Position numbers and translations under genes: made by a program
Source: Streptomyces lacrimifluminis
Lineage (GTDB): Bacteria > Actinomycetota > Actinomycetes > Streptomycetales > Streptomycetaceae
Direction: 5' to 3'
NCBI RefSeq assembly: GCF_014646095.1
Contig: NZ_BMMU01000003.1
Coordinates: forward strand, 186,001 to 250,000
Length of the DNA stretch: 64,000 nt
The notes under the pieces: generated by a model
Seen by the model: only the letters and a program-made list of their open reading frames with translations
What the model was told of the DNA's origin: nothing
Databases searched by the model: none
Shown: piece after piece, positions 54,937 to 64,000 of the stretch
Position numbering within the stretch: position 1 is the first letter of the stretch
How the letters are laid out: every line of letters starts with the position of its first letter

Positions 54937-57441
54937 CTAGCTCCTCAACACCGCCCCGGTTCGCTCACCCGCGAGAGCAACCGCCGCATCCCGTGCGGCC
55001 GACGCCTCATCGACAGTCAGGGTCCGGTCGGCCGCGCGGAAGCGCAACGCATAGGCGAGGGACTTCCGCCCCTCCCCCAACTGCTCACCGCTCTCGTACA
55101 CATCGAACAAGCGGATGGACTCCAGGAGGGCTCCCGCGCCTTCCCGCAGCGCCGCCTCGACGTCCGTGTGCGGAACCTCGCGCGCGACGACCAGGGCGAC
55201 ATCCTGCGTGGCGACCGGGAACGTCGAGATCTTCGGGCCCTTGGGCACGCCCGAACTCGCCGCCTCCAGCTCGTCCAGGTTCAGCTCCATCGCACAGGTG
55301 CGCGCGGGCAGATGCAGGGCCTTCAGGACGCGCGGATGCAGCTCGCCTGCGTACCCGATGACCTGCTCGGTGCCGTCGGCCACCACCACCAGCTCGGCGC
55401 AGCGGCCGGGGTGCCACGGGCCGTACTGGCCCGCGCGGACGAGGAGTTCGGTGCCGGCCTCGTTAGCCAGGCTCCGTGCCGCCTCGATCGCGTCGGCCCA
55501 GTCGGCCGGGCGGCCCTTCCCCCACCAGCCGGCCTGCTCGCGCGCGCCCGCGAGGACGACGGCGGCATGCCGGGGCTGGACGGGGAGCGCGGCCGTGAGG
55601 GACGCGATCTCCTCGTCCGTGGGACGCCGGTCGACCGGAAGACGCCCGGCGACCAGCAGCTCGTCCTGCGGATGGAACACCAGCCCTGTCTCGAACAGGG
55701 CCAGGTCGTGGCTGCCCCGCCCGTCGTTCCGACGCAGCGCGCCGAGCAGGCCCGGCAGCAGCGTCGTACGGAGTGCGGGCTCCTCGTCGGAGAGCGGGTT
55801 GGCCAGCTTGACGACCTTGCGCTTCGGGTCGTCGGCGGCCAGGCCCAGCTGGTCGAAGACCTGCTCGCCGATGAACGGGTAGTTCAGCGCCTCGACATAG
55901 CCCGCCCCGGCCAGCGCACGGCCGACCCGGCGGTGCAGTCGCTGCCGGTCGGTCAGACCGCGCCCCGCCGGGGGCTTGGGCAGGGTGGAGGGCAGGTTCT
56001 CGTAGCCCTCCAGCCGGATGACCTCTTCGGCGAGGTCGTTCGGGTCCGTCAGGTCGGGGCGCCAGGACGGGACGGTGACGATCAGCTCGTCCTGCCCGTA
56101 CACGTCGCAGCCGACCTGCTGGAGACGGCGTACGACGGTCTCGCGGCCGTACTCGACGCCTGCCACCCTGTCCGGGTGGTTCGCCGGGATGGAGATCGTG
56201 CGCGGCGCGGACGGCGAGATGACCTCGGTGACGCCCGCGTCGGCGGTGCCGCCGGCGAGGAGGACCAGGAGGTCCACCGTGCGCTGGGCGGCGGCCGACG
56301 CGGCCTGCGGGTCGACGCCGCGCTCGAAGCGCTTGGACGCCTCGGAGGCCAGCTTGTGACGGCGGGCCGTGCGCGCGATGGTGATCGCGTCGAAGTGGGC
56401 GGCCTCGATGACGACCTCGGTGGTGGTGCCCTCGGTGTCGTCGATCTCGGTGTTGGCGCCGCCCATGACGCCCGCGAGGCCGATGGCGCCCCGGTCGTCG
56501 GTGATGAGCAGGTCCTCGGCGTCCAGCGTGCGCGTGACGCCGTCGAGGGTGGTGAGCTTCTCGCCCGGCTCGGCCCGGCGCACGCCGATCGCACCCTGGA
56601 CGCGGGAGCGGTCGTACGCGTGCAGGGGCTGGCCCAGTTCCAGCATCACGTAGTTGGTGATGTCGACGGCGAGCGAGATCGGGCGCATACCCGCCTTCTG
56701 GAGGCGGCGCCTGAGCCAGATCGGGGACTTCGCGTCCGGGTCGAGCCCGGTCACCGTGCGGGCGGTGAAGCGGTCGCAGGCGAACGGGTCGGCGACCTCG
56801 ACCGGGTAGCCGTACGCGTTGGGCGCCGGTACGTCGAGCAGGGCCGGGTCGCGCAGCGGCAGACCGTAGGCGATGGCGGTCTCGCGGGCGATGCCGCGCA
56901 GCGAGAGCGCGTACCCGCGGTCGGGCGTGACGGCGATGTCGAGGACCTCGTCGACGAGCTGGAGCAGTTCGATGGCGTCGGTGCCGACCTCGTGCTCCGG
57001 CGACAGGACGATGATGCCGCCGGTGCCGTCGTCGCCCATGCCCAGCTCGTCGCCGGAGCAGATCATGCCGTGGGAGGTGTGGCCGTACGTCTTGCGCGCG
57101 GCGATCGCGAAGTCGCCGGGCAGGACGGCGCCCGGGAGGACCACGACGACCTTGTCGCCGACGGCGAAGTTGCGCGCGCCGCAGACGATCTCCTGGGGCT
57201 CGCCGGTGCCGTTGGCGGTGCCGACGTCGACCGTGCAGAAGCGGATCGGCTTCTTGAAGCCCTCCAGCTCCTCGATGGTCAGCACCTGGCCGACGACCAG
57301 CGGACCCTTGAGACCGGCGCCGACCTGCTCGACGGTCTCGACCTCGAGGCCGACCGTGATGAGCTTCTCCTGGACGTCCCGGCCGGTCTGAGTCGCCGGC
57401 AGGTCGACGTACTCCCGCAGCCAAGAAAGCGGGACCCGCAT
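54937..57441 (-). CDS. pheT: Phenylalanyl-tRNA synthetase beta subunit
   Basis: 834 residues. N-terminal tRNA-binding (OB) domain in [25 protein letters not shown]3/4 editing region, B5 DNA-binding-like fold, and FDX-ACB tail ([25 protein letters not shown]). It makes the (alpha-beta)2 enzyme with PheS and holds editing. ATG at 57441 overlaps the pheS stop by one base. Confidence 0.95.
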   Translation of the reverse strand: MRVPLSWLREYVDLPATQTGRDVQEKLITVGLEVETVEQVGAGLKGPLVVGQVLTIEELEGFKKPIRFCTVDVGTANGTGEPQEIVCGARNFAVGDKVVVVLPGAVLPGDFAIAARKTYGHTSHGMICSGDELGMGDDGTGGIIVLSPEHEVGTDAIELLQLVDEVLDIAVTPDRGYALSLRGIARETAIAYGLPLRDPALLDVPAPNAYGYPVEVADPFACDRFTARTVTGLDPDAKSPIWLRRRLQKAGMRPISLAVDITNYVMLELGQPLHAYDRSRVQGAIGVRRAEPGEKLTTLDGVTRTLDAEDLLITDDRGAIGLAGVMGGANTEIDDTEGTTTEVVIEAAHFDAITIARTARRHKLASEASKRFERGVDPQAASAAAQRTVDLLVLLAGGTADAGVTEVISPSAPRTISIPANHPDRVAGVEYGRETVVRRLQQVGCDVYGQDELIVTVPSWRPDLTDPNDLAEEVIRLEGYENLPSTLPKPPAGRGLTDRQRLHRRVGRALAGAGYVEALNYPFIGEQVFDQLGLAADDPKRKVVKLANPLSDEEPALRTTLLPGLLGALRRNDGRGSHDLALFETGLVFHPQDELLVAGRLPVDRRPTDEEIASLTAALPVQPRHAAVVLAGAREQAGWWGKGRPADWADAIEAARSLANEAGTELLVRAGQYGPWHPGRCAELVVVADGTEQVIGYAGELHPRVLKALHLPARTCAMELNLDELEAASSGVPKGPKISTFPVATQDVALVVAREVPHTDVEAALREGAGALLESIRLFDVYESGEQLGEGRKSLAYALRFRAADRTLTVDEASAARDAAVALAGERTGAVLRS

Positions 57442-58568
57442 CAGATCTCCATCCCGAACGGCCGGGTGAACCGGACGTCACCCTCGACCATGTCTCGCAT
57501 GTCCTCGACGTTGTGGCGGAACATCAGCATCCGCTCGATGCCGAACCCGAAGGCGAATCCGCTGTACTTCTCGGGGTCGACGCCGCACGCGACGAGCACG
57601 CGCGGGTTGACCATGCCGCAGCCGCCCAGCTCGATCCAGCCCTCGCTGGAGCAGGTCCGGCAGGGGCGGTCGGGGTTGCCGACGGACGTGCCCTTGCAGA
57701 CGTAGCAGAGCATGTCCATCTCGGCGGACGGCTCGGTGAAGGGGAAGTAGTTGGGCCGCAGCCGCGTCTTCATGTCCGAGCCGAAGAGCGACTGGACCAT
57801 GTGGTCCATGGTGCCCTTGAGGTCGGCCATGGTCAGGCCCTCGTCGATGGCGAGGAGCTCGATCTGGTGGAAGACGGGGGTGTGCGTGGCGTCCAGCTCG
57901 TCCGTGCGGTACACGCGGCCGGGGCACACGATGTAGACCGGCGGCTCGCGGTCGAGCATGGAGCGGGCCTGCACGGGCGAGGTGTGCGTCCGCAGCACGA
58001 CACCGGACTCGTCGCCGGCAGTGCCCTTGGGGCCCTCGACGAAGAAGGTGTCCTGCATCTGCCGGGCCGGGTGGTCCGGGGTGAAGTTCAGGGCGTCGAA
58101 GTTGAACCACTCCGCCTCGACCTCGGGGCCCTCGGCGACCTCGTACCCCATGGAGACGAAGACGTCCGCGACGCGCTCCATGAACGTGGTCAGCGGGTGG
58201 CGGGCGCCGGCCCGCGCGCGGTCGTACGGCAGTGTGACGTCCACCGCCTCCTCGACCAGCACGCGGGTGTCCCGCTCGGCCTCCAGCTCGGTCTGGCGGC
58301 CGGCGAGCGCCTTGCTGACGGCGCCCCGGGCCTGGCCGACGAGCTTGCCCGCGGCGGCCTTGGCCTGTGGGGGCAGCGCGCCGATCTCGCGGTTGGCGAG
58401 GGCCAGCGGCGAGGTTCCGCCGGTGTGGGCGACCTTGGCCTCCTGGAGCGCGTCGAGAGAGTCCGCGGCGGCGAAGGCGGCGAGCGCCTCGTCCCGCATG
58501 CGCTCGATCGCTTCCGGTTTCAGGGCCTCGACCTCTACAGGGTCGTACGACTTGTTCGGTGCCGACAT
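57441..58568 (-). CDS. pheS: Phenylalanyl-tRNA synthetase alpha subunit
   Basis: 375 residues. Class II motifs: motif 2 in [13 protein letters not shown], motif 3 in [14 protein letters not shown]-terminal coiled coil binds tRNA. A Cys-rich insert ([19 protein letters not shown]) precedes [10 protein letters not shown]; it could hold a zinc. ATG at 58568 with GGGAAGAG upstream. First gene of pheST. Confidence 0.95.
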   Translation of the reverse strand: MSAPNKSYDPVEVEALKPEAIERMRDEALAAFAAADSLDALQEAKVAHTGGTSPLALANREIGALPPQAKAAAGKLVGQARGAVSKALAGRQTELEAERDTRVLVEEAVDVTLPYDRARAGARHPLTTFMERVADVFVSMGYEVAEGPEVEAEWFNFDALNFTPDHPARQMQDTFFVEGPKGTAGDESGVVLRTHTSPVQARSMLDREPPVYIVCPGRVYRTDELDATHTPVFHQIELLAIDEGLTMADLKGTMDHMVQSLFGSDMKTRLRPNYFPFTEPSAEMDMLCYVCKGTSVGNPDRPCRTCSSEGWIELGGCGMVNPRVLVACGVDPEKYSGFAFGFGIERMLMFRHNVEDMRDMVEGDVRFTRPFGMEI

Positions 58569-58713
58569 CTCTTCCCGTGCTTCCGGTTGGCTGGCGGATG
58601 GTCCCCGTCTACGGCTCGGAGACGAATGGTCCACAGAGAGGGACGCAAAGGTGCCAAAGGCCGATTCTAACGGGGGTGAGGTGGGGGAACGCGCCCGTGG
58701 GGCCTCGTCGGCG

Positions 58714-59895
58714 TTACTGCAGGTACGCCGGGGTGCTCACGGGCAGCATAAATCGGAACTCGGCGCCGCCGCCGGGGGCGCGGCCGACCGTGATGGAGCC
58801 GCCGTGGGCCTCGACGATGCCCTTGACGATGTACAGCCCAAGACCGGTGCCGCCGCGCTTGCTGCCCCGCCAGAAGCGGGTGAAGACGCGGTTCATGGAC
58901 TCCTCCGGGATGCCGGGCCCTTCGTCGCTCACCGTGACCGACGTTGCCGTGTTCTGGTCGGCGTCCCCTTCACGCGGGGACAGCGCGGCCGTGACCTCGA
59001 TGGTGACGGTTCCCTCGCCGTGGCGCACCGCATTTTCCAGCAGGTTGCTCAGCACCTGGTCGACCTTGTCGGGATCCGCCCAGAGCGCGGGCAGCGGCTG
59101 CTCTATCCGGAGCAGGAACCGGTCGGCGGTCTGGCCCGCGGCCACGTACGCCTGGATGTGCCGACCGACGGCGGCGCCCATGTCGACGGGCTGGCGGCGC
59201 AGTTCGAGTCGTCCGGAGTCGATGCGCGAGATGTCGAGCAGCTCGGCGATGAGCCGGGTGACGCGGTTGGCGTCGGCGTCGACGGTCTCCAGCATCAGTT
59301 TCTTCTGGTCGTCGGTGAACCGTTCCCACTTCGCGAGCAGGGTCGCGGTGAAACCCTTGACGGAGGTGAGCGGTGAGCGCAGCTCGTGGGCGACGATGGC
59401 GATCAGTTCGGCGTGACTGCGCTCGGTGCGGCGGCGGGCCTCGGTGTCACGCAGGGAGACGACGACCCGGCGGATCGGTCCGGTGGGGTGCGTACGGAGG
59501 TAGCGCGCCGAGACGAGCACCTCGCGCCCGCCGGGCAGCAGCAGGTTCCGCTCGGGCTGGCCGTTCCTGATCGCGAGCCCGCCGTACGGGTCGGTGAGCT
59601 GCCACCAGCGGCGGCCTTCCAGGTCTTCCAACGGAAGGGCCCGGTCGAGCCGCAGGCCGAGGGCCTCGGCGGCGGGGACGGTGGTGATGCGCTGGGCGGC
59701 GGCGTTGAAGCAGATCACCCGGCCGTGCTCGTCGGCGACGACGAGTCCGTCGGGCAGATCGTCGGGGTCGATGCCCAGCTCGGCTCCGAGTCCGGCTGCG
59801 GGCCCAGCTCCTGGCCCGGCGGGATCACCGTGCGGGGAGGCGGGTTGGCTCCGCAATTCCCATGCCCCCAGTGTTCCGCTCGTGCCGACAGTCAT
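58714..59895 (-). CDS. Orphan PAS-domain sensor histidine kinase
   Basis: 393 residues, no membrane segment. PAS-like fold at about 45-145 (LPDGLVVADEHGRVICFNAAAQRI), HisKA with phosphoacceptor His in IVAHELRSPLTS, HATPase with LSNLLENAVRHG, DEGPGIP and GLGLYIVKGIVEAHGG. ATG at 59895. No response regulator within the window. It lies upstream of pheS on the same strand and downstream of the SpoU methylase. Signal unknown. Confidence 0.88.
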   Translation of the reverse strand: MTVGTSGTLGAWELRSQPASPHGDPAGPGAGPAAGLGAELGIDPDDLPDGLVVADEHGRVICFNAAAQRITTVPAAEALGLRLDRALPLEDLEGRRWWQLTDPYGGLAIRNGQPERNLLLPGGREVLVSARYLRTHPTGPIRRVVVSLRDTEARRRTERSHAELIAIVAHELRSPLTSVKGFTATLLAKWERFTDDQKKLMLETVDADANRVTRLIAELLDISRIDSGRLELRRQPVDMGAAVGRHIQAYVAAGQTADRFLLRIEQPLPALWADPDKVDQVLSNLLENAVRHGEGTVTIEVTAALSPREGDADQNTATSVTVSDEGPGIPEESMNRVFTRFWRGSKRGGTGLGLYIVKGIVEAHGGSITVGRAPGGGAEFRFMLPVSTPAYLQ

Positions 59896-59949
59896 CCCCG
59901 AACCCCACCTCTCGGACTGGCGCAGTGGGCCCCCGAGCCCGTCACCCTA

Positions 59950-60795
<846 letters not shown>

Positions 60796-60828
60796 GGGGC
60801 ACCTTTTCGAGGGGTCGGTTCGTTGTCG

Positions 60829-60974
60829 GGTGCGGGTGCGTGGGGGGGCTGGTCGCGCAGTTCCCGGCGCCCCTGAAGGACACGGCCCCTGCGGGCCGAA
60901 AAGCACGGGCGCAGCCCCTGCTTTTCAGGGGCGTGGGGAACTGCGCGAGAAGCCCCACCGGGCCCGCACCCGAC
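60829..60974. repeat. Head-to-head pair of the dispersed repeat (R7, R8)
   Basis: R7 (60829-60880, plus) reads gggtgcgggtgcgtggggggg then the core cgcgcagttcccggcgcccc; R8 (60923-60974, inverted) reads caggggcgtggggaactgcg with cgagaagccccaccg. They face each other with 42 bases between and could fold into one long stem. It lies on the rplT 3' side. Confidence 0.78.
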
Positions 60975-60992
60975 AACGCACCCCAAAACGCC

Positions 60993-61025
60993 CGGGCCCA
61001 CAGGCGGCGAACACCTGTGGGCCCG
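60993..61025 (-). terminator. Terminator of the infC-rpmI-rplT operon
   Basis: Perfect 12-bp stem cgggcccacagg (60993-61004) with its complement (61014-61025), 9-base loop. On the minus strand it is followed by gggcGTTTT. It follows rplT by 38 bases. Confidence 0.78.
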
Positions 61026-61062
61026 GAATCACATCACACGCGGCTCAAGGCCAGCGCCGGCG

Positions 61063-61446
61063 TCACGCCGCCTTGGGCGCGTTGACGTCCGACGGCAGGG
61101 CCTTCTGCGCGACCTCGACGAGCGCGGCGAACGCGGGGGCGTCGTTGACGGCGAGCTCGGCCAGGATCTTGCGGTCGACCTCGATGTTCGCGGCGTTCAG
61201 ACCCTGGATGAAGCGGTTGTAGGTGATGCCGTTGGCGCGGGCAGCGGCGTTGATGCGCTGGATCCACAGCCGACGGAAGTCGCCCTTGCGCTTCTTGCGG
61301 TCGTTGTAGTTGTAGACCAGGGAGTGGGTGACCTGCTCCTTGGCCTTGCGGTACAGGCGCGAACGCTGACCGCGGTAACCCTTGGCGGCCTCGAGGATCG
61401 CCCGGCGCTTCTTGTGGGCGTTTACTGCCCGCTTGACGCGTGCCAC
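61063..61446 (-). CDS. rplT: 50S ribosomal protein L20
   Basis: 127 residues, starting at a GTG (61446): [61 protein letters not shown] is the classical L20 core. Binds 23S rRNA, needed for early 50S assembly. In other bacteria L20 also represses the infC operon by binding its mRNA. Last gene of the operon. Confidence 0.96.
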   Translation of the reverse strand: MARVKRAVNAHKKRRAILEAAKGYRGQRSRLYRKAKEQVTHSLVYNYNDRKKRKGDFRRLWIQRINAAARANGITYNRFIQGLNAANIEVDRKILAELAVNDAPAFAALVEVAQKALPSDVNAPKAA

Positions 61447-61546
61447 TTTTAACTCCTTGCAGCGGGGCCGTGGGTGTGGTCACACGGCCCGATTTCGATG
61501 AGGTCCCGGTCTTCAGACGTACTTGCGGCGCACAGGCGCCGGTACG

Positions 61547-61741
61547 TCACTTGCCGAGAAGCTTCTTGATCTTCTTGGCGTCGCCCGGGGCCATCTCGGC
61601 GGTGCCGGTGAGGCGGCGCGTCACGCGGGACGACTTGTGCTCGAGCAGGTGGCGCTTGCCGGCACGCTCGCGGAGCACCTTGCCGGAGCCGGTGATCTTG
61701 AAGCGCTTGCTGGCACCGCTGTGCGACTTGTTCTTCGGCAT
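61547..61741 (-). CDS. rpmI: 50S ribosomal protein L35
   Basis: 64 residues: [20 protein letters not shown] ... [16 protein letters not shown] ... [11 protein letters not shown]. Highly basic and normal length. Between infC and rplT. Confidence 0.97.
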   Translation of the reverse strand: MPKNKSHSGASKRFKITGSGKVLRERAGKRHLLEHKSSRVTRRLTGTAEMAPGDAKKIKKLLGK

Positions 61742-61847
61742 AGCGCCGTTCTCTCCTCGTCAGTGCCGTCCCGGTGCCCGGTCGTGAAACCGGGCACGGT
61801 GGAACGTCATGTGTATGGGTTGGCATCCCAGGGCGTGAGCCCCGGGA

Positions 61848-62558
61848 TCACACCTCGGCGGACGCCGGAGCCGGAGCCTCGGCGGTCTCCTCGGCACTGT
61901 CCACGTCGTCGGCGGTGTCCACGTCGTCAACGAAGTCCTCGTCGACTCCGTCGCTCTCCGCGGCGTTCTGCGACTTGCCCGGGTTGGCCTTCGCTTCTGC
62001 CTTACGGACCGCCTGGGCCTCACGGGCCTCGGCCATCGCCTCGGTCTTCTTCTTGTGCGGACCGAGAACCATGATCATGTTCCGGCCGTCCTGCTTCGGG
62101 TTCGACTCGATGAACCCGAGATCCTCGACGTCCGTCGCGAGCCGCTGCAGCAGTCGGTAGCCCAGTTCGGGCCGGGACTGCTCGCGACCACGGAACATGA
62201 TCGTGATCTTGACCTTGTCGCCCTGCTTGAGGAACCGGACGACGTGACCCTTTTTGGTGTCGTAGTCGTGCGGGTCGATCTTCGGCCGGAGCTTCATTTC
62301 CTTGATGACCGTGTGCGCCTGGTTCTTGCGCGCCTCACGGGCCTTCATGGCCGACTCGTACTTGAACTTCCCGTAGTCCATGAGCTTGCAGACCGGCGGG
62401 CGCGCGCTCGCCGCCACCTCGACCAGGTCGAGGTCGTACTCCTGCGCAAGCTCCAGGGCCTTGGCAAGCGGAACAATCCCGACCTGCTCGCCGCTGGGAC
62501 CGACAAGTCGCACTTCGGGAACGCGAATCCGGTCGTTGATGCGGGGCTCGGTGCTGAT
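61848..62558 (-). CDS. infC: Translation initiation factor IF-3
   Basis: 236 residues if read from an ATC (62556-62558): [20 protein letters not shown]. The GAGGAGG ribosome site ends four bases before this ATC, and an AUU start is the rule for E. coli infC, so a non-AUG start is likely; a GTG at 62582 (adding VWCYRGGS) has no such site and is the alternative. Core domains about 1-175, with linker [11 protein letters not shown]. The last 50 residues are an acidic Asp/Glu/Ala tail ([21 protein letters not shown]) typical of actinobacteria. IF-3 blocks 70S assembly and checks the start codon. Confidence 0.93.
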   Translation of the reverse strand: MSTEPRINDRIRVPEVRLVGPSGEQVGIVPLAKALELAQEYDLDLVEVAASARPPVCKLMDYGKFKYESAMKAREARKNQAHTVIKEMKLRPKIDPHDYDTKKGHVVRFLKQGDKVKITIMFRGREQSRPELGYRLLQRLATDVEDLGFIESNPKQDGRNMIMVLGPHKKKTEAMAEAREAQAVRKAEAKANPGKSQNAAESDGVDEDFVDDVDTADDVDSAEETAEAPAPASAEV

Positions 62559-62651
62559 GGATCCTCCTCGGTAGCACCACACGGCGGTCTGGCGGACAGC
62601 CGCGTATGTCTCTGATGACAGTGGGACCAACCACCGAGGCACATGAAAAAT

Positions 62652-62675
62652 GCCCCGCCGGGACACAGGCGGGGC
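62652..62675 (-). terminator. Transcription attenuator in the infC leader
   Basis: The hairpin gccccgcc (62652-62659) with ggcggggc (62668-62675) is followed on the minus strand by ATTTTTC. It lies 94 bases upstream of the infC ATC and so is inside its leader. Other leader stems: ccgcgg-tcaa-ccgcgg (62699-62714) and 62733-62755. The promoter may be near TTGGAA at 62853-62858. Confidence 0.75.
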
Positions 62676-62950
62676 TCCAATGGCATACCGGAACACCGCC
62701 GCGGTCAACCGCGGGGCGCACATCGGGCGACTCCATCGTCCGTACGGAACGATGGTGGCCGCCTGACCGGGTGACCCGCCATCCGTGAGGACGGTCGGGT
62801 GGGAGATCGGAGCCTCCACTTGTGGGCCGGGCACGTAAATGCCCAGCCGGTCGTTCCAAAAGGTTAACACCAAGAGGGAGTAGGTGCTAACCCGCGGGCA
62901 CAGGGCTCCCGCGCCCCGGCCGTTGCGGGACTGGGCCTATCGTGTGGGTC

Positions 62951-63307
62951 ATGAGTGAGACCCCTCCCCAGAACGCCGACTTCGACGCCATGACCCGCGA
63001 CATCGCCGAGGTCCCGGCGGTCGAGGTGATCGTGACGGTCGCCGTGAACCTGATGAGCGCCGCCGCCGTGAAGCTCGGTCTGACCGACGAGGGCGACAAG
63101 TACAAGGACCTGGACGAGGCCCGCAAGCTGGTGCACGCCCTCGCCGGTCTGCTCGACGCGAGCACGACGGAGATCAGCTCCTTCCACGCGGCCCCGCTGC
63201 GCGACGGCCTGAAGTCGCTCCAGCTGGCGTTCCGCGAGGCGTCCCTCGTCCCGGACGACCCGGGCCAGGGCCCCGGCGAGAAGTACACGGGTCCGGTCTA
63301 CGGCTAG
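62951..63307 (+). CDS. DUF1844 protein
   Basis: 118 residues, ATG at 62951. NADFDAMTRDIAEVPAVEVIVTVAVNLMSAAAVKLGLTDEG is the DUF1844 signature, helical and soluble, function unknown. TATCGT seven bases upstream suggests a leaderless message. It overlaps the convergent SseB gene by four bases (63304-63307). Confidence 0.85.
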   Translation: MSETPPQNADFDAMTRDIAEVPAVEVIVTVAVNLMSAAAVKLGLTDEGDKYKDLDEARKLVHALAGLLDASTTEISSFHAAPLRDGLKSLQLAFREASLVPDDPGQGPGEKYTGPVYG

Positions 63308-64000
63308 GAGCCGGTCAGGGAACGCACGTAGAGGGGCTCGCCGGGCGGCGTCGCTCCGGCCGGCAGGAGTGCCAGGTCGAGGCCGCGCACCAGGCGGGCC
63401 CTGAGCGTTTCGTCTGCGGCGAGGCGCCCGGCGACCGCACGGGCGGCGGCGGCCGGGGGTGCCGCGGGGTCCAGTACGAGCGCGAGGGTGCCGTCGGCCT
63501 CTCCCGGGCCCAGGTGGGCGCGGACCACGGCCGGCTCGGCGGCCACGACGGCCCGTACGGCGTCGACCACCGCGGGATCGGCGAGCGGATCCGCCGTCGT
63601 ACGCCCCTCGGCGAGCGCGCGCAGCGCGGGACCGCTCAGCTCGTAGGGCACGGGTCCGGCCAGGTCGATGACGATCGTGTCCGCCTTCTCGTGCACGGCT
63701 GCCTGGATGGCCTGGTGCAGGGGTACGGCGACGGGGCGGGCGGCCGGGTCCCAGCGGGCGAGCGAGTCGGTGGACGTGAAGGCAGGCAGGGCGGTCCGGT
63801 CGCCGGCTCTAAGGGTCGGTACGGCCATGTCGCTGGTCTTCTCGTGGCGCAGCCCGTTCTCGTCCTCCTCGACCTCCCCCAGTACGGCGACCACGGGGAC
63901 GAGCAGCCGGGCCCCCTTGAGGGCCGCCAGCACCGGTCCGACGGCGGTGCGGTCCTCGGCCCAGGCCGCCAGCGCGGCGCTCAGCCGGGGGTCGGCACTG
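63304..64000 (-). CDS. SseB-family protein, N-terminus cut by window edge
   Basis: Reading frame open to the window end at 64000; 231 codons visible. DPRLSAALAAWAEDRT, then ARLLVPVVAVLGEVEEDENGL, KTSDMAVPTLRAGDRTALPAFTS and ARWDPAARPVAVPLH match the SseB N-terminal domain; C-terminal part is Ala/Leu-rich. Function in bacteria unclear (enhanced serine sensitivity in E. coli name). Tail-to-tail with DUF1844. Confidence 0.85.
   Translation of the reverse strand, partial: SADPRLSAALAAWAEDRTAVGPVLAALKGARLLVPVVAVLGEVEEDENGLRHEKTSDMAVPTLRAGDRTALPAFTSTDSLARWDPAARPVAVPLHQAIQAAVHEKADTIVIDLAGPVPYELSGPALRALAEGRTTADPLADPAVVDAVRAVVAAEPAVVRAHLGPGEADGTLALVLDPAAPPAAAARAVAGRLAADETLRARLVRGLDLALLPAGATPPGEPLYVRSLTGS

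Noticed and set aside
62559..62873. In-frame N-terminal extension of infC
   Set aside because: The frame stays open for about 100 codons upstream, but it crosses the attenuator hairpin and is not part of known IF-3; high GC explains the absence of stops.

Overview
The window is a stretch of high-GC actinobacterial core chromosome that reads as Streptomyces. Evidence: roughly 70% GC, frequent GTG starts, leaderless-looking promoters, twin-arginine secretion signals, bldA-era regulator families (NsdA-like TPR protein, GntR/MocR), and a gene order (cobalamin genes, metNIQ, a glpQ1-like gene, arg genes, pheST, rplT-rpmI-infC) that matches what I remember of the S. coelicolor SCO155x-SCO160x neighbourhood. 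The species cannot be named from the sequence. There is no insertion sequence, prophage or CRISPR array.

Layout. 1-2.2 kb: pabB-pabC (p-aminobenzoate/folate) with a truncated GNAT gene. 2.3-2.8 kb: five tRNAs (Gly, Cys, three Val). 2.9-6.9 kb: small proteins, a phosphotransferase and a membrane Ser/Thr kinase. 6.9-14.7 kb: a SpoU rRNA methylase and three cobalamin genes, one a very long BluB-CobT fusion with a 678-residue low-complexity N-terminus. 14.8-18.7 kb: GNAT and the metNIQ methionine importer, preceded by a short Cys/Met-rich upstream ORF. 18.8-26.3 kb: membrane pair, sigma-like protein, GlpQ-type phosphodiesterase with a PHO-box-like repeat, acyltransferase, TetR-MFS pair with a clear operator, aldo/keto reductase. 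26.6-40.3 kb: arginine biosynthesis in two minus-strand blocks (argG, argH; argC-J-B-D-R), separated by a six-gene plus-strand island. 40.4-54.7 kb: metabolic and regulatory singletons. 54.9-63 kb: pheST, orphan histidine kinase, SpoU methylase, rplT-rpmI-infC with an attenuator-like leader, DUF1844 and a truncated SseB gene.

How genes work together. The island inside the arginine region contains a membrane ferric-reductase-type NAD(P)H:flavin oxidoreductase, an exported protein with three covalent-FMN domains, and the ApbE transferase that would load them. This is a complete extracytoplasmic flavin electron-transfer module and the most interesting system here. The arg genes are stop/start overlapped (4 bp at each junction from argC to argD) and two 18-3-18 ARG boxes lie upstream of argC and argG, with their repressor ArgR in the same operon. 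metN, metI and metQ form a transporter operon. The cobalamin genes supply corrin methylation and the lower-ligand steps.

A dispersed repeat with the core cgcgcagttccccgcgcccc occurs at least eight times. Almost every copy sits against a gene 3' end, mostly between convergent genes, which suggests a 3'-end or terminator role.
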